A stretch of 64,000 nt of DNA from contig JAWKRG010000007.1 of assembly GCA_041389725.1 (NCBI GenBank), positions 1 through 64,000 of the forward strand. Reading direction: 5' to 3'. The notes beneath the pieces are model-generated. The model did no database searches. It was not told the DNA's origin and saw nothing but the letters and a program-made list of their open reading frames with translations. The stretch comes from Polyangiaceae bacterium. Its GTDB lineage: Bacteria; Myxococcota_A; Polyangia; Polyangiales; Polyangiaceae. Below, in pieces: positions 25,398 to 33,139 of the stretch. Each line of letters begins with the position of its first letter. The first letter of the stretch is position 1. Position numbers and translations under genes: made by a program.

Positions 25398-26093
25398 TCA
25401 CATCATTGCGGCTAGCTGTTCCGGGAACATCTCGGCGTCGGCGCGGAGCGCGGCGAACTGTTCGAAGGTCTCCCCGAGCTCTTTGGCGAGGGCGACGATC
25501 TTCGCCTTGTCGCCGCGTTCGAGGAGTTCGCGCTCCTGGGTGCGGCACAGGTAGCGCACGCAGATGTTCGGGCGGTCGTCCACGCTCAAGGAGCAACCCG
25601 TCGGTCCGCGAAACACGCAGCCAGCGAAATCCGATTGCGGCGGCGAGAGTTTGCCAGCAGTGGTGCCCGAGAGCTTGAGCGCGGCGAGCTCGTCGTCGGT
25701 GAACAGTTTGTCGCTGCTGCCACCACAGCAGTGCCCGCCGTCCCAGTGACCGAAGGGCTCCGGATGGTTGATGGCGCACGACGAGCACGAGCGCACCCCA
25801 GCGAACGCCGCGGACAGCTCGCGGCGTAGGCGCAAGAGCTTTTGCGCGAGCGCAACCAACTCCGCAGAGGCCTGCGCAGCAGTGGGCTGTTCCGCCAAGC
25901 GCGCGCGAAGGCTCAAGAGCTCGTCGGCCCGCTGCCGAGGATGGCGCGCGCGATCGACGAGGTAGCGCACGCTGATCAGCATCCACACACGGTACGCCAA
26001 CGGCGTCGTTGGACCAAGCGCGAGTTCCAGGTCCAGCCCCGCAACGTCGAAGTCGCTACTTCTGAGATGCAGCGGAGCGGCGTCGTGCCACAA
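25398..26093 (-). CDS. YkgJ-family cysteine cluster protein
   Basis: The 231-residue protein has a Cys-rich centre: SCSSCAINHPEPF, HWDGGHCCGG, GCVFRGPTGCSLS, and PNICVRYLCRTQ. This matches the YkgJ/Fe-S or zinc-cluster family, whose typical signature is CxxCxxCC...C...C. The N-terminus and C-terminus are helical. Function in the family is poorly known, probably metal binding. The ATG at 26093 overlaps the stop of the upstream FG-GAP gene by 38 bp; a later in-frame Met at 25982 would remove the overlap but also lose N-terminal helix. Confidence 0.8.
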   Translation of the reverse strand: MWHDAAPLHLRSSDFDVAGLDLELALGPTTPLAYRVWMLISVRYLVDRARHPRQRADELLSLRARLAEQPTAAQASAELVALAQKLLRLRRELSAAFAGVRSCSSCAINHPEPFGHWDGGHCCGGSSDKLFTDDELAALKLSGTTAGKLSPPQSDFAGCVFRGPTGCSLSVDDRPNICVRYLCRTQERELLERGDKAKIVALAKELGETFEQFAALRADAEMFPEQLAAMM

Positions 26094-28569
26094 CCGTCAG
26101 GCCCAGTGCGACAAGCAGCAGTGCCAAGCTACTGTCGTCGCGCCGACGATTGACACGACAGCCGCATCCGCCTTCGCTGGAACCCAAAGCCGGGGGGCTG
26201 TAGCCAGCGACACCCGTTGCCCCGCTCCCCGTGCCACCGTCAGAGGGCCCCCCACTCCCACCTGCGGAAATGCCGCCGAACCCTCCCGTTGGGGCGCCCG
26301 CTGTGCCTGCGGTTCCACCGTTTGCGTCGGGCAAGCACGCGCCGGCCTGACAGGTGCCTCCACTACATAGAGTTCCGTCGGTCTTGCTGGGATTGCTGCA
26401 TGAACCGGTGAGTGAGTCGCATCCTCCCACTTCGTGGCAGTCATCCTCAGCCACGCACACCACGGGATTGGCGCCACTGCACGTCCCTGCCTTGCAGGTA
26501 TCTGTCTGCGTGCAACCGTCACCATCATCGCAGACCGTAGCGTCAGCGAGGACCGTACAACTGCCATCAGAGGGGGCACCTGCAGCCGCGCTGCATGCCT
26601 GGCAATCGTTCGCCCCTCCGGCGCAAGCAACATCGCAGCAGACGCCATCCGTGCAGAAACCCGAAACACACTCGTCCCCCAACTTGCAGGTGTGGCCGTT
26701 GCCCTTCCGAAGCTCGAGCAGGAACGCGTATGCACTTCCTGAATCCACACCTTTGTCGTCACCAAACGTTCCGGTGACGACGGTGTTTCCGTCCAAGGCA
26801 ACCGAAGCGCCCAACCGGTCGTAGTTCTTGCCGTCGGATGCAGCGACCTTTGTTTCCACTGCCCAGGTGGCACCTATCCGCTTGTAAACGTATACGCTAC
26901 CCGACTCGATGCCGCCGCCATCCTCGTGCGGCACGCCTACTACCGCAGTGTCGCCGCGTATGGCGACCGCGTTACCGATGACCTTGTTCCCGAGAGCAGA
27001 AGCGTCGAGCTTCCACTGCAAGGACCAACTCGCGCCCGACCGCACGAACGCGTACACGCTTCCCGTCGACGCAGGCGCGCCGATGAGCGCCGTCTCGCCG
27101 CTCAGTGACGTGGCCATGCCAAAGGTAGTGCCTGTGACTGTGGGGAGAAGTTTGGCCTGTTGAGACCAGGTTGTCCCCGTTCGCACGAACGCATACGCTG
27201 CGCCGCCACTCTTGAAATTGCGTGGCGCGCCAACGACTGCTGTGTCGCCGTCTAGAGCAACGGACGTACCGAACTCATCATCCGCTAGTCCGTCGGAGGC
27301 AACCAACTTGGCTTGTTGGGACCAACTGCTCCCCGTTCGCTGGAACACGTACGCGCTGCCAGAGTTCTCACCCTTATCGTCGTCCTGAAGCGCGCCGACC
27401 AATGCCGTGTCCCCGCTCAGTGCCACGGCGTGGCCGAAGTAGTCCTTGCCCGCTTGGTCCGACGCGACGAGCTTGGCCTGCTCGAACCAAGTCGAGCCCT
27501 TGCGCTCAAAGACGTATGCACTGCCCGTCGCGAATCCCTGGTCCTGGTCCAACCACGCTCCGATCAGTGCTGTATCCCCGCTGAGCGCGACGGAATAGCC
27601 GAACTCGTCGGATACCGCTCCGTCCGAAGCCAGTAGCTTGGCCTGCTGAGACCAACTCGCGCCCGTTCGCTCGAAGACGTACGCGGCGCCAGCGCCGACA
27701 TCCAGATCATCGTTGGCCGGGGCGCCCACCAGCGCTGTGTCTCCGCTCACCGCGACGGCATATCCGAACCAATCATACGCCGCGCCCGATACGGGCAAGA
27801 ACTTGGCTTGCTGCACCCCGACCAAGGGATCGACCTGCACCGGAAAGCGCGCCTGCGACACATCAACCACTAGACGGATGCGGTCCTCGCCGCGAGGTTC
27901 CATGCGTGCCAACAGTGAGGTTCCCGTCGCGTCGCTCGCGTACAAGTCGGAGTAGCGATAGACTTGTCCGCCTTGGCCTTCGAGGGCCAGAGCATCACCA
28001 TTCACACTCACCTTCAACCCGCGAAAGGCGACTTCCAACAGAACATTTGAATTCTTGGCAGCGCACGCAGGTCGCTCTGGCAGAGTAAACCCCTGTTCAA
28101 GCCCCATCGGTCCTGTGACGTACCACTCCTGAACGAGACCACCACTCGTCGGTCGCAAGTACGTTACCCGATTTGCGAAGTAGCTCGGCTCCGTGGGCAC
28201 CGCTGCCTCCAACTCACCATCACACCCCACACCTGCGAGCGACATCGTTCCTTCACTGTTGCCCACGCCGCGGACGTGCGCGCCGCTGCTGTCGTATCGC
28301 ACGAAGAGGCCACGCCCCCTGGCCAGTAGCGCGCCAGAGTGTTCGCGAACCGCATAGCTCCTATTCGCCTCACCCTGCGCCTTGGCAATCACAGCCGCCC
28401 GCAGCGCCAGCGGCACATCGCCAAGGGCGGTTGCCTGAGCACCTGGCAGCTTCGTACGGACTTGGCGATCTCCGTTCTCGGGCCGCTCCCGAGCGCTTGG
28501 GGAGCAACCGGAAGCGCCGAGCCCATGGAGCAATGCAACGGGGAGTAGCAGACGACGGCACGCTGTCAT
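26056..28569 (-). CDS. Seven-repeat FG-GAP beta-propeller lipoprotein with MYXO-CTERM-like tail
   Basis: The 837-residue protein starts MTACRRLLLPVALLHGLGASGC (lipobox ASGC). After a beta-rich N-terminal domain, seven repeats of about 55 residues follow, each of the type FGYAVAVSGDTALVGAP then GSAYVFERTG, enough for one complete propeller. A Cys-rich Notch-like module (CKLGDECVSGFCTDGVCCD, CQACSAAAG) and a Gly-rich spacer precede GGCGCRVNRRRDD, a hydrophobic segment and RRRSA, the MYXO-CTERM sorting pattern. It is thus predicted to carry both a lipid anchor and a C-terminal sorting tail. Probable cell-surface adhesin; the ligand is unknown. Confidence 0.9.
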   Translation of the reverse strand: MTACRRLLLPVALLHGLGASGCSPSARERPENGDRQVRTKLPGAQATALGDVPLALRAAVIAKAQGEANRSYAVREHSGALLARGRGLFVRYDSSGAHVRGVGNSEGTMSLAGVGCDGELEAAVPTEPSYFANRVTYLRPTSGGLVQEWYVTGPMGLEQGFTLPERPACAAKNSNVLLEVAFRGLKVSVNGDALALEGQGGQVYRYSDLYASDATGTSLLARMEPRGEDRIRLVVDVSQARFPVQVDPLVGVQQAKFLPVSGAAYDWFGYAVAVSGDTALVGAPANDDLDVGAGAAYVFERTGASWSQQAKLLASDGAVSDEFGYSVALSGDTALIGAWLDQDQGFATGSAYVFERKGSTWFEQAKLVASDQAGKDYFGHAVALSGDTALVGALQDDDKGENSGSAYVFQRTGSSWSQQAKLVASDGLADDEFGTSVALDGDTAVVGAPRNFKSGGAAYAFVRTGTTWSQQAKLLPTVTGTTFGMATSLSGETALIGAPASTGSVYAFVRSGASWSLQWKLDASALGNKVIGNAVAIRGDTAVVGVPHEDGGGIESGSVYVYKRIGATWAVETKVAASDGKNYDRLGASVALDGNTVVTGTFGDDKGVDSGSAYAFLLELRKGNGHTCKLGDECVSGFCTDGVCCDVACAGGANDCQACSAAAGAPSDGSCTVLADATVCDDGDGCTQTDTCKAGTCSGANPVVCVAEDDCHEVGGCDSLTGSCSNPSKTDGTLCSGGTCQAGACLPDANGGTAGTAGAPTGGFGGISAGGSGGPSDGGTGSGATGVAGYSPPALGSSEGGCGCRVNRRRDDSSLALLLVALGLTVVARRRSAASQK

Positions 28570-28854
28570 CGCCGCTCGGTGCTGGTGGGCCGGCTGTGTG
28601 CATGCCACGCTTCACTCTACTTTCGACGCACGTCGGGGGGCAATCTGAAGTCCTTGACCGCTGCCAACTCGGGACCGTTGGCGTGCACGAGGTGCGAGGT
28701 GCACTCCGCGGCACGAAATGCGTGCGCGCCGTGCTTGATACCAATCAACCGCGCTTGGGACGCCGCATGCCTGCGAGAAGGTGCCCCGGTGATTGCTCGC
28801 CATATTCCGCTGAATCGAGCAGGCCACGGCATAGGCGTTGCAGGCCGCGCGGCC

Positions 28855-29801
28855 ATGCGAGTGCTCGGCATTTTGGCTCTCGTTTCCCTCGGCGCGGGCT
28901 TCGCGCTCAGTTGCAGCAGCAGCGTCTCGACCCCGGGCGCTCCGGTACCTGCGATCCACGTCACGATCGCTGGGTCGCAAGCTGTAGCGGAGGCGACTGC
29001 GGCCCGGTCATGAGCTGCGTGTCGTCGTGTCCGAGTTGCTCGCGCTCGTGCAAGGTGATCTGCTTCGACGATTCCGACTGCCAGCGCGTGGGCGCGGGGA
29101 CCTGTCACGCGAAGAGCTGCTCCTTGTGCACACGCACTTGCAGTGGCGGGCCAACCACTTGCGGGGGTGGCACAGGCGGCAGCAGCGGGGGCAGCGGAAC
29201 CGGCGGCAGCGGCGCGACGGGCGGAGGCGGGTGCACGCCAGACTGCAGCGGCAACGAGTGTGGTGACGACGGCTGCGGCAACTCCTGCGGCAGCTGTGGC
29301 GTCAACGAAGAATGCAAGTCTGGTCAGTGCGTGTCGACGTGCGAGTGCCAGGGCGCCGAACTGCAATGCGCGAGCGCGGACTTCACCATCGAACAATGCG
29401 ACGGTTGCAGCTTCCAGCCGATTCACTGCGGGGACTACTGCACGAGCAACGGATACGCCTATTCGACCGGCTGCTCCGTGACAGGAAGTTCGCTGCTGAG
29501 TTCCTGTCGCTGTGAGAAGGGCGGGATTGGCGACATCTGCGGCGCCGACGAGCAGTGCCTGTCCGGCGAGTGCAGCGGCTGGTGCTCGAAGGACTGCGAG
29601 GTGTGGCAGGACTGCGACGGCAAGTACAGCAGCGGCTCGAACGTCAACGGCTTCTTCAACACCTGCGTCGCCACCAACGCCGGCAGCAAACGTTGCTTCC
29701 CGCGTTGTGCCACCAGCGCCGACTGCGCGGACTATCCAGGGACGACGTGCAAGGACGTCACGACCACGACCAACATCACCCAAAAGGTGTGTTCGCTCTG
29801 A
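28855..29801 (+). pseudogene. Cys-rich lipoprotein split by a frameshift
   Basis: ATG 28855 opens a signal peptide MRVLGILALVSLGAGFALSC in one frame, which stops at 29011. From about 28945 a different frame encodes the secreted body: SGTCDPRHDRW, SCSGGDCGPVMSC, a Gly/Ser linker, and Cys modules CSGNECGDDGCGNSCGSCG and CECQGAELQC through to KVCSL at 29801. A one-base deletion in the C/G run around 28939-28945 (CCCCGGG) would join them. It may be a true pseudogene, an assembly error, or a programmed shift; the second and third cannot be excluded. Confidence 0.7.
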
Positions 29802-29881
29802 GCTCCGAGTTCACGGCACGAGTGCTTTGACGGCGCCCGTGAGCGCTTGCGGCACGGCTGCGACGGTCCCATAGCCAAGGC

Positions 29882-30859
29882 ATGGGACGCCGCTGGGATC
29901 GCGTGCTGGACAAGACTGTCGTGCTTTCCTTCGACGCATCGGGCTTCGAGCGACACCGGCGCAGCTTCGTCGACGGCGAGCTGGACGTCGATCTGAGCGG
30001 CAAGACGTGCCTGGTCACGGGAGCCAACAGCGGTCTTGGCTACGCCACGGCGCGCGGCCTCGCGCTTCGAGGCGCCAGCGTGATGATGCTGTGCCGTAAT
30101 CCGGAGCGCGGACGTAGCGCGCGGCTGGCACTCGTCGACGAGGTGAGCGGCGCCGGCGCGGCGCGCGTCGAGGAGCGAGTCGAGCTGGCGATCGTGGATC
30201 TGTCGGAGCTCTCGTCCATCCGCGCCTTCGCGGAGCGTCTGGAGGCACGAGCGGTCGACGTGTTGGTGCACAACGCTGGGGCATTGCCCGACCAGTACGC
30301 CGAGACGAGCGACGAACTGGAGCTGACCCTGGCGACCCACGTCGTCGGACCTTTCCTGCTCTCCCACTTGCTGTTGCCACGGCTGCGCGCCGCCGAACAC
30401 GCTCGCGTGATCTGGGTTTCCTCGGGAGGCATGTACACGCAACGCCTGGACGTGAGCGCACTGACGCGCCCAATGTCGCCCTACGACGGCGTGAAGGCCT
30501 ATGCTGCAACGAAGCGCGCACAAGTGGTGCTCTCGGAGCTGTTCGCGCAGCGCTGGCGGGATGAAGTGGACGTCAACGCCATGCACCCGGGTTGGGCGGC
30601 GACCCCGGGCGTCGAGCAAAGCCTGCCGCGGTTCGCACGATTGCTCGGCAAGCGACTGCGCAGCGCGGAGCAGGGCGCCGACACGATCCTGTGGCTTGCA
30701 GCGGCCAAACGATTGACCGGCACGAGCGGCGGTTTCTACTTCGATCGCCAAGCCGTCACGACGCACTTGCTACCCGCAACGCGTGAATCCGACGAAGCGC
30801 GCGCGGCGTTGTGGAACACCTGCATGAGCCTCAGCAAGCTCGAGGCAGCGGAGGTGTGA
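29882..30859 (+). CDS. SDR-family dehydrogenase (DHRS12/retinol dehydrogenase-like)
   Basis: The 325-residue protein has a short N-terminal extension (residues 1-38) and then a classical SDR fold: TGANSGLG at about 46-53 for the cofactor, CRNPERG suggesting NADP preference, NAG in VDVLVHNAGALP, the Ser in WVSSGG and YAATK as the YxxxK catalytic pair. The C-terminus is AMHPGWAATPG. The extension and the YxxxK context resemble eukaryotic DHRS12 or bacterial relatives; the substrate is unknown. Confidence 0.88.
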   Translation: MGRRWDRVLDKTVVLSFDASGFERHRRSFVDGELDVDLSGKTCLVTGANSGLGYATARGLALRGASVMMLCRNPERGRSARLALVDEVSGAGAARVEERVELAIVDLSELSSIRAFAERLEARAVDVLVHNAGALPDQYAETSDELELTLATHVVGPFLLSHLLLPRLRAAEHARVIWVSSGGMYTQRLDVSALTRPMSPYDGVKAYAATKRAQVVLSELFAQRWRDEVDVNAMHPGWAATPGVEQSLPRFARLLGKRLRSAEQGADTILWLAAAKRLTGTSGGFYFDRQAVTTHLLPATRESDEARAALWNTCMSLSKLEAAEV

Positions 30860-30884
30860 CGGGATGCGTGGGAGGAGCCGACCG

Positions 30885-30925
30885 CGGCGCCGAGGGTCGA
30901 GACCCTACAAACCAATGCTGCCGCT
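30885..30925 (-). repeat. TTGGGTCTCG 3'-linked repeat, copy e
   Basis: On the minus strand, a few bases after the stop of the 30930 lipoprotein gene, the sequence reads TTTGTAGGGTCTCGACCC, then TCGGCGCCGCGG and CTCCTCCC. GGGTCTCGACCC plus CTCGGCG matches the 8097 copies exactly. It lies between convergent gene ends. Confidence 0.7.
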
Positions 30926-30929
30926 GGAG

Positions 30930-31469
30930 CTACCAAGAGTGGCCGAGCATGGTGACGGGGACGCACATCCAGCGCTCGTAGGTGCGGTCGAAGAGGCAGG
31001 AGGTGCGACCGCGACAGGTCAGGTCGTCGAAGGGGCTGCACTTGTCTTTCGACGTCGTGCAGTAGTGGCCGCGGCGCTGTTCCCGACCCACGAAAGCGTT
31101 CTCGCGCCCGCACTTGGCGGGCGCGGCACAGTCGCTGTCATCCCAGCAGCCACCCTTCGGCAGCTGCGGCAGTGAAGTGTTGGGTCCAGTGGCAGGAGCC
31201 GCGGCGCCGGCGGATGCCGAGGACGGCGCAGAAGGCACGGCCGTCGCAGAAGGCGCGGCGCCGACGGACGTGCCTGACTCGGTGGGGGCGGGCTCGGCCG
31301 CGGATGGCGCCGCCGTCGTCATGGGATCGCGCGAAGGGACTGGGGATGCCGTCGTGGGCGAAGCGGGTGGCGCGGCGTCCGGCGAAGCGTGTTTGCCGCA
31401 TCCGAAGATCGACGCGGGCAGGAGCACGAGGGCAAGGGCAAGAGCAAAGGTGGTGCGGACGGTGAGCAT
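30930..31469 (-). CDS. Putative lipoprotein starting inside a 21-bp tandem repeat
   Basis: About 179 residues from ATG 31469: MLTVRTTFALALALVLLPASIFGCGK with lipobox IFGC. A long Ala/Pro/Ser/Thr linker follows, then a compact Cys domain (GCWDDSDCAAPAKCG, YCTTSKDKC, LTCRGRTSCLF, WMCVP). The open frame extends upstream, but only through the 21-bp tandem repeat, where each unit would encode seven residues of the TATLTTR type. Only one unit contains an ATG. The start is therefore fixed by the signal peptide. Function is unknown. Confidence 0.7.
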   Translation of the reverse strand: MLTVRTTFALALALVLLPASIFGCGKHASPDAAPPASPTTASPVPSRDPMTTAAPSAAEPAPTESGTSVGAAPSATAVPSAPSSASAGAAAPATGPNTSLPQLPKGGCWDDSDCAAPAKCGRENAFVGREQRRGHYCTTSKDKCSPFDDLTCRGRTSCLFDRTYERWMCVPVTMLGHSW

Positions 31470-31586
31470 GGTCGTGCGGGCGGTGAGCGTGGCGGTGCGG
31501 GTGGTGAGCGTCGTGGTGCGGGTGGTGAGCGTGGCGGTGCGGGTGGTGAGCGTGGCGGTGCGGGCGGTGAGCGTGGCGGTTCTGAT
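31448..31586. repeat. 21-bp tandem repeat (about six units) at lipoprotein 5' end
   Basis: Units carrying GGTGAGC begin at 31461, 31482, 31503, 31524, 31545 and 31566, period 21, with the consensus GGTGAGCGTGGCGGTGCGGG. The innermost unit has GAGCATG instead of GAGCGTG; the change creates the ATG (complement) used by the lipoprotein. The array covers the gene's first codons and its upstream region. Confidence 0.9.
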
Positions 31587-31610
31587 GCGACATGAAGGGC
31601 GGGCAAACAA

Positions 31611-32438
31611 CTACGGTCCGAGCGTGCTTCGCATCGGAACGCCGTTCGCCCAGTAGATGCCGGTGGGGCCCGCGGGGCGAAGATCGTAGGTGTGCGCGGC
31701 GAGATAGGGGACGACCTCGATGGCGGTGACCGTCGAGCCAGCGTAGCGCGACCCCGCGGCGAGATCTTGCACGCGCTGATGACCGAGGAGCGGATGCTCG
31801 AGGGACGCAGTGAACGCGCGACCGTCGGCGAGGGTGACGCGGGCAACGTGGTGCGCGCCGCGGATCTCGGACTGGGACATGGCCTCGATGCGCACGGAAA
31901 TGCGGCTGCCGTCGGCGGCGCGGGTCCACACGCTGGCGCCTACACGCAACAGTCGGATTGGCACTTCACCTGCGGGAGTCGCGATGCGCGCGTCGCCCGG
32001 CAGACACTTGGTGAAGCATTGACGATAGCGAATGCGCTGACACCGGCCGTTGTTGTCAACGATGATGGTGCCGTCGGCGAGGGTGCGGAGTTTGCGCACC
32101 ACGCCTGGCTCGGGTCCGCTGCCCGGAGTGCAGTGGCTACCAATGGGCCAGCTCGAGAGTTCGGCGTCGCTGGGCAAGGGTTCGCAACCGCGAGCGGCCG
32201 GAGGCGACGGCGGGGGTTGAGGCGACTGCTCCGCAGTTGGGCTCGGTTCGCTCGGCGGGGCTGGAGCGAAGACCGGTTCGCTTGCTGGTGGTGACGCTGC
32301 GGTCGCTTCGTTCGGTGAAGGAGAAGTGGCTGTCGGTTCGTTCGGTGATGGCGCCGGGGCCGTGGGCCCTGTGGTTGCGGCCGGAGCGTGACAGCTCGCC
32401 AGCGCGAGGACGGCCAGGCTGAGCGTCCATTTCCCCAT
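31611..32438 (-). CDS. Lipoprotein with C-terminal Hint (intein-like) domain
   Basis: The 275-residue protein starts MGKWTLSLAVLALASCHAP (lipobox LASC). A Pro/Ser-rich linker with SPNEPTATSPSPNE repeats leads to a small Cys-containing part (residues 85-140). Then a Hint domain begins at CLPGDARIATPAGEVPIRLL (Cys 145), continues with LADGRAFTASLEHPLLGHQ (His 215 in block B position) and ends at GIYWANGVPMRSTLGP, the usual Hint C-terminal strand with Ala-Asn-Gly. There is no extein after it, so it could cut itself from the lipid anchor or attach to another molecule, as in bacterial intein-like proteins. Activity is inferred. Confidence 0.78.
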   Translation of the reverse strand: MGKWTLSLAVLALASCHAPAATTGPTAPAPSPNEPTATSPSPNEATAASPPASEPVFAPAPPSEPSPTAEQSPQPPPSPPAARGCEPLPSDAELSSWPIGSHCTPGSGPEPGVVRKLRTLADGTIIVDNNGRCQRIRYRQCFTKCLPGDARIATPAGEVPIRLLRVGASVWTRAADGSRISVRIEAMSQSEIRGAHHVARVTLADGRAFTASLEHPLLGHQRVQDLAAGSRYAGSTVTAIEVVPYLAAHTYDLRPAGPTGIYWANGVPMRSTLGP

Positions 32439-32509
32439 GCGCCTAGTGTACGCGCTCTGGGGCGCTGCGGAATATTCATCGCGAGGGCAAATGATAGACT
32501 CAAGAGCGC

Positions 32510-33052
32510 ATGGCCTCCCGGAGGGACCTCGACGACGCTGCAGCTGAGGCGATGCTGTCAGCCGGCCGACGGGCTGCGAAGCGCGCGGTCGACGATCTGC
32601 TGCTGAGCGACGACGAACGAGCCGAGCGCGACGCGGCCGAAGCAGAACGCGCCAAGAAGAAGCGCACGAAGCAGATCATCGTCGGCGTGCTCGGCCTGTT
32701 CGTGCTGATCGGCCTGATCGGACTGGTGCTCAACTACTGGCACTGGTTCTTGCTGGCGGGCATCGTCGGTCTGCTCGGATGGTACGGAGTGCGACGCCTG
32801 CGCAAACGGCGCAGCAGCGCGGTGGCGAAAGCGGAGCCCGCACAGCTCGAAGGAAAACGACCGGCAAAGCTGACGGCTGCCGACGCCGAGGCGAAGCGCG
32901 CGGCTTCCAAGGGTTCCGAAGCGTCTCGCGGGATGAAGGTCCGCGCCGAAGACCGGGCGCGAGAGCAGCAAATGCGCGCTGAGGAGCGAGCTGCCTTGGA
33001 GCGCGAGACCGAAGAAGAACTGCAAGCGCTGAAGAAGCGACTGTCGAAGTGA
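32510..33052 (+). CDS. Membrane protein with flanking coiled coils
   Basis: The 180-residue protein starts MASRRDLDDAAAEAM. A charged helix (LSDDERAERDAAEAERAKKK) is followed by two membrane segments near residues 55-75 and 80-95 (IIVGVLGLFVLIGLIGLVL, WFLLAGIVGLLGWYGV), then a basic patch and a long Lys/Glu/Arg coiled coil to the C-terminus. The arrangement suggests a small membrane-anchored scaffold. No known family is recognised. Confidence 0.78.
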   Translation: MASRRDLDDAAAEAMLSAGRRAAKRAVDDLLLSDDERAERDAAEAERAKKKRTKQIIVGVLGLFVLIGLIGLVLNYWHWFLLAGIVGLLGWYGVRRLRKRRSSAVAKAEPAQLEGKRPAKLTAADAEAKRAASKGSEASRGMKVRAEDRAREQQMRAEERAALERETEEELQALKKRLSK

Positions 33053-33139
33053 GCCTGGCGGGTCGGCTGTGGGCCGAGGCCTACAGGCAGATCCCCCCAA
33101 ACTTCTGCCGCTCGAATGCGCTCGCCAGAGGATCTTGGT

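Noticed and set aside
31461..31586. CRISPR array
   Set aside because: The units are contiguous 21-bp tandem copies without unique spacers, and no cas gene is present.
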